A stretch of 64,000 nucleotides of DNA from assembly GCA_963817615.1 (NCBI GenBank), contig CAWFPH010000003.1, positions 1,736,001-1,800,000 on the forward strand, given 5' to 3'. Source of the DNA: FEN-1219 sp963817615. Lineage in GTDB: Bacteria > Pseudomonadota > Gammaproteobacteria > Steroidobacterales > Rariloculaceae. Positions 32,902 to 40,239 of the stretch are shown here, piece after piece. The position numbers and the translations under genes are program-made. Position 1 is the stretch's first letter. Each line of letters opens with the position of its first letter. The notes beneath the pieces are model-generated. The model saw only the letters and a program-made list of their open reading frames with translations, searched no databases and was not told the DNA's origin.

Positions 32902-34086
32902 TTACACCGCGCGCAACGCCGTCGCAACCGGCAGCCGCGCCGCGCGCACGGCCGGGAACAGCCCGCCGATCAGGCCGAGCAGGCATGCCCAGGCAATGCC
33001 GATGCCCAGCAGCGCCGGCGTGACTTGCATCTTGAACACCAGCGAGCCCGCGCCGCCTCCGCCAAGGCTGATCGTGTGGCCGCCGAACAGGATCCACGCC
33101 GCGGCCGCGCCGATCGAGGCGCCGAGCAGCGCGAGCAGGAGCGCCTCTCCCAGCACGGACGCGACGACGCCCGACGACCCGAAGCCGATCGCGCGCAACG
33201 TCGCAATCTCCACCGTGCGCGCACTGACAGCGGAATACATCGTATTGAGCGCCGCGAATATCGCCCCGAGCCCCATGAAGCCGCCGACGACGAGCGTGAC
33301 GATGTCGAAGAACTGGCTCGCGCTCTTCGACTGCCGCGCAAAGTAGTCCGACTCCCGCTCAACCGAAACCGACAGCGTGGGATTCGTCGTGAGCGCAGTC
33401 TTGAACGGGTCGAATGCCGATCGGGACTCGAGCTTCACGATCACGCTGTTCACCGCCGTCCGCTGATAGGCCGACAGGAGCGTCGCGGAGTCGGTCAAGA
33501 ATCCCGATTCGTGAGCATCACCCCCGCTCTCGAACGTACCGACCACGGTCCAGTCGCCGTTGCGCAGCACGACCTTGTCGCCGAGCTCGACACCGCTGAA
33601 CTCCGCGTGCGCCCCACGGCCGACGATCAGCTCGCGCAGACCGGGCTTGTACATCCGGCCGTCGACGAGATGGATCTCGGGACGCACGGCCGCCGCCGCG
33701 GGCTCCACACCGCGCACCACGACCGCGGTGGTCGTGCCGTCCTTGCGCCGCTGCAGCGTCGCCGCCAGCCTGATCTCGGCCGACGCCGCGGCCTCGCCAT
33801 CGGGCGTGCGCGCGATACCCGGTGCGTTCTTGATCGTGGCGACCGCGTCCGCCAAGAGCGTGCTCGACGTCTCGCCGTCGGCGCCGCTGCGCAGCACGAT
33901 CGCGCGATCCGGAGAGCCTGTGTCGACGAGCGCGGTCGCGAGACTGCGCGTCATCCCGAATACCGAGACGATCACACCGACGACCCCCGCGATGCCGATC
34001 ACGACGACACTCGACGTGCCGAGCCGGCTCGGAACGCTCCGCAGGTTCATCGCGGTGACGGCGCCGATTTGCCGAACGATGCCCAT
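32902..34086 (-). CDS. MacB/FtsX-type ABC transporter permease (second of two)
   Basis: 394 residues. A first helix (LGTSSVVVIGIAGVVGVIVSVFGM), a periplasmic MacB_PCD domain (VVRGVEPAAAAVRPEIHLVDGRMYKPGLRELIVGRGAH) and three C-terminal helices with VEIATLRAIGFGSSGVVASVLGEALLLALLGASIG follow the FtsX pattern. It works with the ATPase encoded upstream to drive efflux or lipid or peptide extraction together with the membrane-fusion protein. It lies 12 bp behind the first permease. Confidence 0.88.
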   Translation of the reverse strand: MGIVRQIGAVTAMNLRSVPSRLGTSSVVVIGIAGVVGVIVSVFGMTRSLATALVDTGSPDRAIVLRSGADGETSSTLLADAVATIKNAPGIARTPDGEAAASAEIRLAATLQRRKDGTTTAVVVRGVEPAAAAVRPEIHLVDGRMYKPGLRELIVGRGAHAEFSGVELGDKVVLRNGDWTVVGTFESGGDAHESGFLTDSATLLSAYQRTAVNSVIVKLESRSAFDPFKTALTTNPTLSVSVERESDYFARQSKSASQFFDIVTLVVGGFMGLGAIFAALNTMYSAVSARTVEIATLRAIGFGSSGVVASVLGEALLLALLGASIGAAAAWILFGGHTISLGGGGAGSLVFKMQVTPALLGIGIAWACLLGLIGGLFPAVRAARLPVATALRAV

Positions 34087-34098
34087 TGCGCGTCTCCC

Positions 34099-35250
34099 CT
34101 ATCGTCCCGTCAGCGCGGCGACAATGCTCAGCCGCTGCACGCGCCGCGCCGGAGGCAGCGCGCTTACTAGCGCGAACAGTACCGCGAGCCCCAGGCCTGC
34201 ACCGATCACGTCGAGCGGCATACTCATTCCGCCGGCGCCGATCGCGCGGAAGATGGGCGGCGACATGGCCCAGGCGATCGCTAGGCCCGCGCCCGCCGCC
34301 GCGGTGCACAACAGCAACGCCTCGACGAAGACGAGCACCATGACCACGGTGTTGCTGTAGCCGTAGGTCTTCAACACTGCAAGCTCAGGAATGCGCTCGC
34401 GCACGGATTGCATCATCGTGTTGCCCGTCAGGAACAGCAGCGCGAACAGCACGGCCGCGATGATCGAGTTCACGAAGAAGCCGATATCGCCCACTTGATT
34501 GATGCGCGAGCGCAACCAGTCGCGCTCGTTCATGGTCTTCGTCTCGAAAGGGGAGTTCGCGAACCGCCGATCGATGTCGTCCGCGATCTGCGTGGCGCGG
34601 CTCGGATCGTCGATGTGCGCGAAGTACAGCGTGACGGTGCCGTTGCCGAACGTGCGTTCCTCGTCGAAGTAGTCGTAGTTGATCCACATCTCGTTGCTCG
34701 GCACCTTACCGTCCGCGAACGTATAGGTGCCGAGAATCTCGAAGGTCCACTCCTGCTCGCCGTCCTTGCGCATCCAAATGGTGGAGCGAAGAGGAACACG
34801 GTCGCCGACCTTCCAGCCACGCTGCTTTGCGAGATCCTCACCGATCAGCGCGCCATTGCGCGTATGCTGCATCGCGTCGACTGCGCCGTTCTGGATGTGG
34901 ACCTCCGGGAAGATCGCATCGAGACGCTCGATGTCGACGGCGCCGACTTGGACTTGGTTGCTCGGCTCCTGGTAGTAGCCGCCGAAGAAGTTGTAGTAGC
35001 CGACGCGCGCGACTCCCGGCACGCGCTCGATTTGGGCGGCGTCCGCGAGCGGCAGCGGCTCGGTGATGTTCACGCGGCTCTGGATCCGAAGACGCGTGTC
35101 GCTCATCGAGCTCACGAGCTGGTCGATGCCCGCGACGACGCCGTGCATGAGTCCCACCAGCGCGAACGCGACGACCACGGAGAGAAACGTGAGCACGGTC
35201 CTAGCCCGCTTGCGCCACAGGCCGGCCCACACCAGCGGCAGATATTTCAT
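34099..35250 (-). CDS. MacB/FtsX-type ABC transporter permease (first of two)
   Basis: 383 residues, the same layout as its neighbour: helix 1 (RTVLTFLSVVVAFALVGLMHGVVAG), periplasmic domain (VGYYNFFGGYYQEPSNQVQVGAVD, LIGEDLAKQRGWKVGDRVPL), then FtsX helices with SVRERIPELAVLKTYGYSN. The start overlaps the ATPase stop by four bases (ATGA). Having two permeases suggests a heterodimeric transporter rather than the homodimeric MacB type. Confidence 0.88.
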   Translation of the reverse strand: MKYLPLVWAGLWRKRARTVLTFLSVVVAFALVGLMHGVVAGIDQLVSSMSDTRLRIQSRVNITEPLPLADAAQIERVPGVARVGYYNFFGGYYQEPSNQVQVGAVDIERLDAIFPEVHIQNGAVDAMQHTRNGALIGEDLAKQRGWKVGDRVPLRSTIWMRKDGEQEWTFEILGTYTFADGKVPSNEMWINYDYFDEERTFGNGTVTLYFAHIDDPSRATQIADDIDRRFANSPFETKTMNERDWLRSRINQVGDIGFFVNSIIAAVLFALLFLTGNTMMQSVRERIPELAVLKTYGYSNTVVMVLVFVEALLLCTAAAGAGLAIAWAMSPPIFRAIGAGGMSMPLDVIGAGLGLAVLFALVSALPPARRVQRLSIVAALTGR

Positions 35251-35942
35251 GCGGCGGCTCCGAAGGCGCTGTCCGTCAGCGCCCCCTTATCGACGTACAG
35301 CCGGCGCGACGCGTGCTCGGCCGCGCGCGGATCGTGCGTGACCATCACGATCGTCTTGCCCTGCTTGCGGTTCAAGAGCTGCAGCAGCCCGAGGATCGAC
35401 TCCGAGGTCTCGCGATCGAGGTCGCCCGTCGGCTCGTCGCAGACGAGCAGCGTGGGATCCGAAACCAGCGCGCGCGCAATCGCGACGCGCTGCTGCTGGC
35501 CGCCCGACAACTCGCTCGGCTTATGCTTGGCGCGATCGGCGAGCCCCACGAGCTCGAGCGCCGCGCGCACGTTGCGCTTGCGCTCGCGGCTGCCGAGCTT
35601 CGTCAAGAGCAGCGGCACCTCGACGTTGCGCTCGGCCGTGAGCACCGGCAGCAAGTTGTAGAACTGGAAGATGAAGCCCACGTGGCGCGCGCGCCATTTC
35701 GCGAGCTGACCCGAAGTCAGCCGGTCGAGCCGTTCGCCCGCGACCGTGATCTCGCCTCGGTCCGGGCGATCGAGGCCGCCGATCAGGTTCAGCAGCGTCG
35801 TCTTGCCGGAGCCCGACGGCCCCATCAACGCGAGAAACTCGCCCTGCTCGACGTCGACGTTGATGCCGTGCAGCACCTCGACGCGCTGCTTGCCGCGAAC
35901 GTAGCCCTTGACCACATGACGAATCGAAACCAACGCCGTCAT
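35247..35942 (-). CDS. ABC transporter ATP-binding protein (LolD/MacB type)
   Basis: 231 residues. Walker A GPSGSGKTTLLNLIGG, Q-loop FQFYNLLPVLTAERNVEVPLLL, signature LSGGQQQRVAIARALV, Walker B LLVCDEPTGDLD and H-loop MVTHDP are all intact. The EPTGDLD motif is that of the MacB/LolD/FtsE branch. It energises the two permeases encoded behind it and is preceded by the adaptor gene. GGAGGAG lies upstream of the ATG at 35942; the much longer open frame upstream is a shadow of the adaptor. Confidence 0.93.
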   Translation of the reverse strand: MTALVSIRHVVKGYVRGKQRVEVLHGINVDVEQGEFLALMGPSGSGKTTLLNLIGGLDRPDRGEITVAGERLDRLTSGQLAKWRARHVGFIFQFYNLLPVLTAERNVEVPLLLTKLGSRERKRNVRAALELVGLADRAKHKPSELSGGQQQRVAIARALVSDPTLLVCDEPTGDLDRETSESILGLLQLLNRKQGKTIVMVTHDPRAAEHASRRLYVDKGALTDSAFGAAA

Positions 35943-35962
35943 CGTCGCTCCTCCACCTTCGG

Positions 35963-37219
35963 TTACCGTGCCGCCTCGAGAACCTTGACCTTCATGCCGT
36001 CGCCGAGCTCGGCCAGCGCGCCGACCGCCACGCGCGTCCCGGCCGTGAGGCCCGACAGCACGACTTGATTCGCGCCGACGCGTGCGCCGAGGCGCACGTC
36101 GCGCCGCTCGACCTTGCCGTCGCCGACGACGTAGACGACGCCCACGTCGCCGTTCGCCTGCACGGCGGCGGCGGGCACGAGCAGCGGCCGCGCGGCGTGC
36201 GCGACGCCGGGACCGCCGGCCGCCGGCTGCGCCTCGAGAAACGCCACGCGTACGCCCATCTGCGGCAAGATCCGCGGATCGGACGTCCCGAGCGCGACGC
36301 GCACCTTGACGGTGGCCTTCGCGCGATCGGCAGTCGGAATGATCGCGATCACGTGCGCCGGAATCGTCCAATCGGGGTAGGCATTCAGCGTCACGCTCAC
36401 GGGCTGCCCCGGACGAACGCGGTTGATGAAGCTCTCGCTCACATCGACCTCGACCTCCAGCGAGTCCATGTCGACGATCGTGCCGATGCCGGTTCGCGTG
36501 AAGCCGCCGCCCGCGGAGATCGGCGAGACCATCTCCCCTTCTTGGGCGGCCTTGACGGTCACGACGCCGGCGAACGGCGCACGCACGATCGTGTCGTCCA
36601 GGTTGCGCTGCGTGAGCGCGAGCGTCGCATCCGCGACGTCGAGCGCACGCGCTGCGACGTCGACGCCGGTCCGCGCGGAGTCGTATGCGGCCTTCGCGGT
36701 GTCGAAGGTTTGCGCGCTGACGACTGCGCGTTCGAACTGTTGCCGATTGCGGCGAAACAAGGGCTCGGCGTTCTCGAGCGCAACTTGCGCCGCGACCAGG
36801 CTCGCCTGGGCGCGATCGCGCTCCGCGCGTGCCTGCGCGACGGCCGCGCGCAGCACCGTGTCGTCGAGCTGCGCAATGAGCTGCCCCTCCTCGACGCGTT
36901 GGCCTTCCTCGATCGAGACGGAGACGACTTTGCCCGTGATCTTGGCCGACACCGTCGCCTGGCGCCGCGCCACCACGTAGCCGGACGCGTCGAGCACGGA
37001 GGATGCGGCTTGGGAAGTCGAGTCGTCGCCCGGCGCGAGCTCGGCGATCGCGGTTGCGACGGGTACGCCGGCGGGCCAGAGGAGCCACGCCGCGGCCGCC
37101 GACAATGCCACCACGATCACGCCGGCCGCGGCCCACCCGCGGCCGTGGCGCGCCGGCGCTTCGACCTGTTCGCTGCGATCGAGCCGCAGCTGCTCCAACA
37201 GCGAAGCCTTGTCGTTCAC
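35963..37219 (-). CDS. HlyD/MacA-type periplasmic adaptor (membrane fusion protein)
   Basis: 418 residues. One N-terminal membrane anchor (GRGWAAAGVIVVALSAAAAWLLW), lipoyl-like half-motifs (SAKITGKVVSVSIEEGQRVEEGQLIAQLDD and DDTIVRAPFAGVVTVKAAQEGEMVS) flanking a coiled-coil hairpin (about 110-200), then a beta-barrel and a membrane-proximal domain (VPAAAVQANGDVGVVYVV). It links the ABC transporter to an outer-membrane channel, probably encoded elsewhere. First gene of the operon; its promoter must lie in the 334-bp gap upstream. Confidence 0.9.
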   Translation of the reverse strand: MNDKASLLEQLRLDRSEQVEAPARHGRGWAAAGVIVVALSAAAAWLLWPAGVPVATAIAELAPGDDSTSQAASSVLDASGYVVARRQATVSAKITGKVVSVSIEEGQRVEEGQLIAQLDDTVLRAAVAQARAERDRAQASLVAAQVALENAEPLFRRNRQQFERAVVSAQTFDTAKAAYDSARTGVDVAARALDVADATLALTQRNLDDTIVRAPFAGVVTVKAAQEGEMVSPISAGGGFTRTGIGTIVDMDSLEVEVDVSESFINRVRPGQPVSVTLNAYPDWTIPAHVIAIIPTADRAKATVKVRVALGTSDPRILPQMGVRVAFLEAQPAAGGPGVAHAARPLLVPAAAVQANGDVGVVYVVGDGKVERRDVRLGARVGANQVVLSGLTAGTRVAVGALAELGDGMKVKVLEAAR

Positions 37220-37453
37220 GAGCTACCCCTTTTCTCGCCCCGACCGGTTACGCGACTGCGCATCGGTCGTGACAGCCGTTAGCAGAAACCGTGCCAAGCT
37301 GCGCAATTCGCACGTAACTCGATGAATCGTCTTTAGAATCACGGTCGATGGCCGCACGCCGCGCGCACCCGTCGGTGAGGCGCGGAATCACTCCTTAGCG
37401 AATCAGGCCAGCGGCAATGCCGATTTCACTCAAGGTTCAGGCGACGGCCATGC

Positions 37454-37487
37454 CGAACGAACTCTCGAGCGGTCCGCGGTTCGTTCG
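37454..37487. promoter_or_regulatory. perfect 9-bp inverted repeat, candidate operator of the PAS kinase gene
   Basis: CGAACGAAC (37454-37462) and GTTCGTTCG (37479-37487) flank 16 bp. The right arm covers a weak -35 (TTCGTT) 16 bp from a TATATT (37502-37507), which would be the -10 of the kinase gene starting at 37554. A protein bound here would affect transcription. The rest of the 37220-37553 gap shows no gene. Confidence 0.45.
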
Positions 37488-37553
37488 CCTGCACTCCTTG
37501 CTATATTCGTCTGCAAGGTATTGACGGTGGGCGTGCGCTCGCACGGAGAGAGA

Positions 37554-39377
37554 ATGTCGAGAACGGTCGAATCCAAGCGATCGATGCGGGCACGCGGCAT
37601 CGTACGCGCGCCGACTGACGACGCGTTGTTTCGTGCCCACTTCGATAACTTGCCCGGCCCCGCCTACATGTGGCGCCGTGACGGCGGCGAATTTCGTTTG
37701 ATCGCCCACAACCGCGCGGCGGGCGCGCTGCACTTCAGCAACGTCGCGAACCTGCTCGGGGTGAGCGCGCACGAGCTCACGGCCGGCCAGCCGCACGACC
37801 TGTGCGCCGACCTCGAGCTCGCGGCCTCCCGCGGCATCATCGTGAAGCGGGAGATCGACTATCGGTATTTCGCGTCGCACACGGTGCGCCGGCTCGCGCT
37901 GTCGCTGGTGCCCCTGTCGGCCGATATCGTGGTGGTGCACGCCGACGACGTGACCGAGCGGCGTCGGACCGAGCAGGCGCTACGCGACAGCGAGCGCAAA
38001 TATCGAATGATCGTCGACGCGGCCCACGAGGGAATCTGGACCGTCGACCCGGCCGGCATCACGACCTACGTGAACCATCGTGCCGCGCGGATGCTCGGCT
38101 GTGAGCCGGCGGATATGGTCGGGCGCAGCATGCTCGATTTCGTGGACGAGGCGCTGCACGCCGAAGCGCGCAGCCTGCTCGCGCGCCGACGGCAAATCGG
38201 CTCCGAGCAGTACGACTTCCGGCTACGCCACAAGAACGGCGCGGACGTTTGGGTCAGCGTTGCGGCGTCGCCAGTGCTCGACCATTCGAGCTCGTTCGCC
38301 GGCACGATTCACATGATCGCCGACATTACCGAACGCAAACGCGCCGAGCATGCGCTGCGCGAGTCGGAGATCCGCATCCGCGCCCTGCTCGACGCGCATC
38401 CCGATTTGATCCTGCGCGTCGATCGTGCCGGACGCTACCTCGATGTCCATTGCACGGACCCGTGCGTCGAAGCCCATATGCCGCGGCCGCTCGCCGAGTT
38501 CATCGGCGCGAGCGTCCGCGACGTGTTCGGCGAGGAGTTCGCGCGCGAGCACGGCGCGCGCTGCGAACGCGCGCTGGCGAGCGGCGAGGTGCAGCGTTGG
38601 GAAACCGCGCGCTGCGTCGAAGGCGCCAAGCGCTACGTCGAGGCTCGCTTCGTCAAGAGCGGCGACGATGAGGTCGTCGTGACCTGGCGGGACATCACGC
38701 AGCAGGTGGATCTCGAGCGCGAGGTGGTCGCGAGCAGCGAGCGCGAGAAGACCCGCATCGGCCACGACCTGCACGACGGGCTCGCGCAGCTGCTGATCGG
38801 CGTGAAGCTGATGCTCGAAGCGCTGAAGGAGAAGCTCGCCGCGAGCGGATCGCGCTACTCGGGCGATGCGGAACGCGTGGCAGCGCTCGTGCGGCGCGCA
38901 ATCTCGCAGACGGGCGACATGGCGCAGGGCTTGAGCCCGATCCGCAAACGCGGCCGTCTTTCCGACGCGCTGCACCAGCTCGGCCGGCATTCCGAGGATT
39001 TGCTCGGCGTGCCGTGCTACGTGACGAGCGGCGATCTCCCGCGCCGCTTCAGTGAAACGGCCGCCACCCATCTCTACCGCATTGCTCAGGAAGGAATCAC
39101 GAACGCCGCGAAGCACGGCAAGGCGACGCGCATCGACGTCGCATGCGAGGGCGGGCCGGACGGCGTGGTGCTCACGATCGCCGACAACGGCGCAGGTGTC
39201 GATCCCGCCGCGCTCGAGCGCGGCGGAATGGGCATGCACATCATGCGCTATCGCGCGCGCAGCATCGGCGGCGAGCTCACGATTGCGCCACGCCCGGGCG
39301 GCGGCACGCTCGTCAATTGCCGTTGCCCGTGGTCGGACGAAGCGGCCCCCGCGCCGGCTGCGCCCGCAACGGATTGA
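37554..39377 (+). CDS. soluble multi-PAS sensor histidine kinase (NarX/HisKA_3 type)
   Basis: 607 residues, no membrane segments. Three PAS-like domains can be followed (about 20-140; 145-265 from SERKYRMIVDAAHEGIWTVD; 270-385 from ALLDAHPDLILRVDRAG). The dimerisation/phosphotransfer motif REKTRIGHDLHDGLAQ holds the likely phospho-His407; the ATPase domain has HLYRIAQEGITNAAKHG (N box) and LTIADNGAGVD (G1). The start with GGAGAGAG just upstream is preferred to a TTG at 37521. It should sense a cytosolic signal and phosphorylate a NarL-type regulator not encoded here. Its last 65 bp overlap the transglutaminase gene on the other strand. Confidence 0.88.
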   Translation: MSRTVESKRSMRARGIVRAPTDDALFRAHFDNLPGPAYMWRRDGGEFRLIAHNRAAGALHFSNVANLLGVSAHELTAGQPHDLCADLELAASRGIIVKREIDYRYFASHTVRRLALSLVPLSADIVVVHADDVTERRRTEQALRDSERKYRMIVDAAHEGIWTVDPAGITTYVNHRAARMLGCEPADMVGRSMLDFVDEALHAEARSLLARRRQIGSEQYDFRLRHKNGADVWVSVAASPVLDHSSSFAGTIHMIADITERKRAEHALRESEIRIRALLDAHPDLILRVDRAGRYLDVHCTDPCVEAHMPRPLAEFIGASVRDVFGEEFAREHGARCERALASGEVQRWETARCVEGAKRYVEARFVKSGDDEVVVTWRDITQQVDLEREVVASSEREKTRIGHDLHDGLAQLLIGVKLMLEALKEKLAASGSRYSGDAERVAALVRRAISQTGDMAQGLSPIRKRGRLSDALHQLGRHSEDLLGVPCYVTSGDLPRRFSETAATHLYRIAQEGITNAAKHGKATRIDVACEGGPDGVVLTIADNGAGVDPAALERGGMGMHIMRYRARSIGGELTIAPRPGGGTLVNCRCPWSDEAAPAPAAPATD

Positions 39378-40239
39378 CGTCGACCGCCACGATCACCTGG
39401 TGGGCGCCGCCGCCCACGATGAAGCCGTTGATCGGGCTCACGTCGCCGTAATCGCGGCCCCAACCGATCGTGATGTGCTCGAGATCGGGAATCAGGTTGT
39501 TGGTCGGATCGAAATCGACCCAGCCGGCGTCGGCGCACCACACGGATATCCAGGCGTGCGAAGCATCCGAGCCGACCAGTTTCTCCTTGCCTTCGGGCGG
39601 ATGAGTGAGTAGATAGCCGCTCACGTACCGCGCCGCGAGCCCGAGGCTTCGCAAGCACGCGATTTCGAGGTGCGCGAAGTCTTGGCAGACCCCCTTGCGC
39701 ATCGCGAACACCTCGCGCACGGGCGTCGAGACATCGGACACACCGCCGCGATACTCGAACTCGCGGTAGATCCGCGAAGTGAGATCCATCGCCGCCTCGA
39801 GCAGCGGGCGGCCCGTCATGAAGGACTGCAGGGCATAGTCGTAGACGGCTTCGTCCGCTACGACGTACGGCGACTCGAACGCGAACTCGTCGGCGCCGAG
39901 CAGCGTCTCGTCGCCGGCGCTCGCCAGCTGCTCACGCACGGTTTCCCACGGCGGGCTCGAAGCGAGGTCGATCTCGCTCGGCAGCGGCAGCACGTCCACC
40001 ATGGAGCGCGCTTCGACGGCGAGCCGGTCGTGAGGCTCCTGGACGGTCACGTAGTGAACCGGGTTGCCGAAGTAGTCGCGTGACTCCGACATCAGAGTCG
40101 GCGTTGGGTCGACGCGCATCGACGAATCGAGGTAGCGCTGGCGCGGATGCTCGCGCGGCGCGAGGTGCAGCATGTGGTGCGACACGGAGACGACGTCCTC
40201 GTAGTTGAACGTCGTCTTGTGCCGTATGTCGTAGATCAC
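39313..40239 (-). CDS. transglutaminase-like cysteine peptidase-fold protein (BTLCP/TGc)
   Basis: 308 residues. It begins IYDIRHKTTFNYEDVVSVSHHMLHLAPR, the usual N-terminal domain, then has the TGc triad Cys185 (MRKGVCQDFAH), His228 (SDASHAWISVW) and Asp244 (VDFDPTNN). The GTG start overlaps the stop of the ATP-grasp/alpha-E gene (GTGA), so it is translationally coupled. In this conserved cluster the transglutaminase-like proteins are predicted to make or cleave isopeptide-type bonds. Its 3' end overlaps the sensor kinase gene by 65 bp. Confidence 0.9.
   Translation of the reverse strand: MIYDIRHKTTFNYEDVVSVSHHMLHLAPREHPRQRYLDSSMRVDPTPTLMSESRDYFGNPVHYVTVQEPHDRLAVEARSMVDVLPLPSEIDLASSPPWETVREQLASAGDETLLGADEFAFESPYVVADEAVYDYALQSFMTGRPLLEAAMDLTSRIYREFEYRGGVSDVSTPVREVFAMRKGVCQDFAHLEIACLRSLGLAARYVSGYLLTHPPEGKEKLVGSDASHAWISVWCADAGWVDFDPTNNLIPDLEHITIGWGRDYGDVSPINGFIVGGGAHQVIVAVDVNPLRAQPARGPLRPTTGNGN

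Noticed and set aside
35247..37136. 629-residue ORF that seems to fuse the adaptor region to the ATPase
   Set aside because: The upstream half is a shadow of the HlyD-type adaptor in another frame; the ATPase has its own ATG with a GGAGGAG site at 35942.
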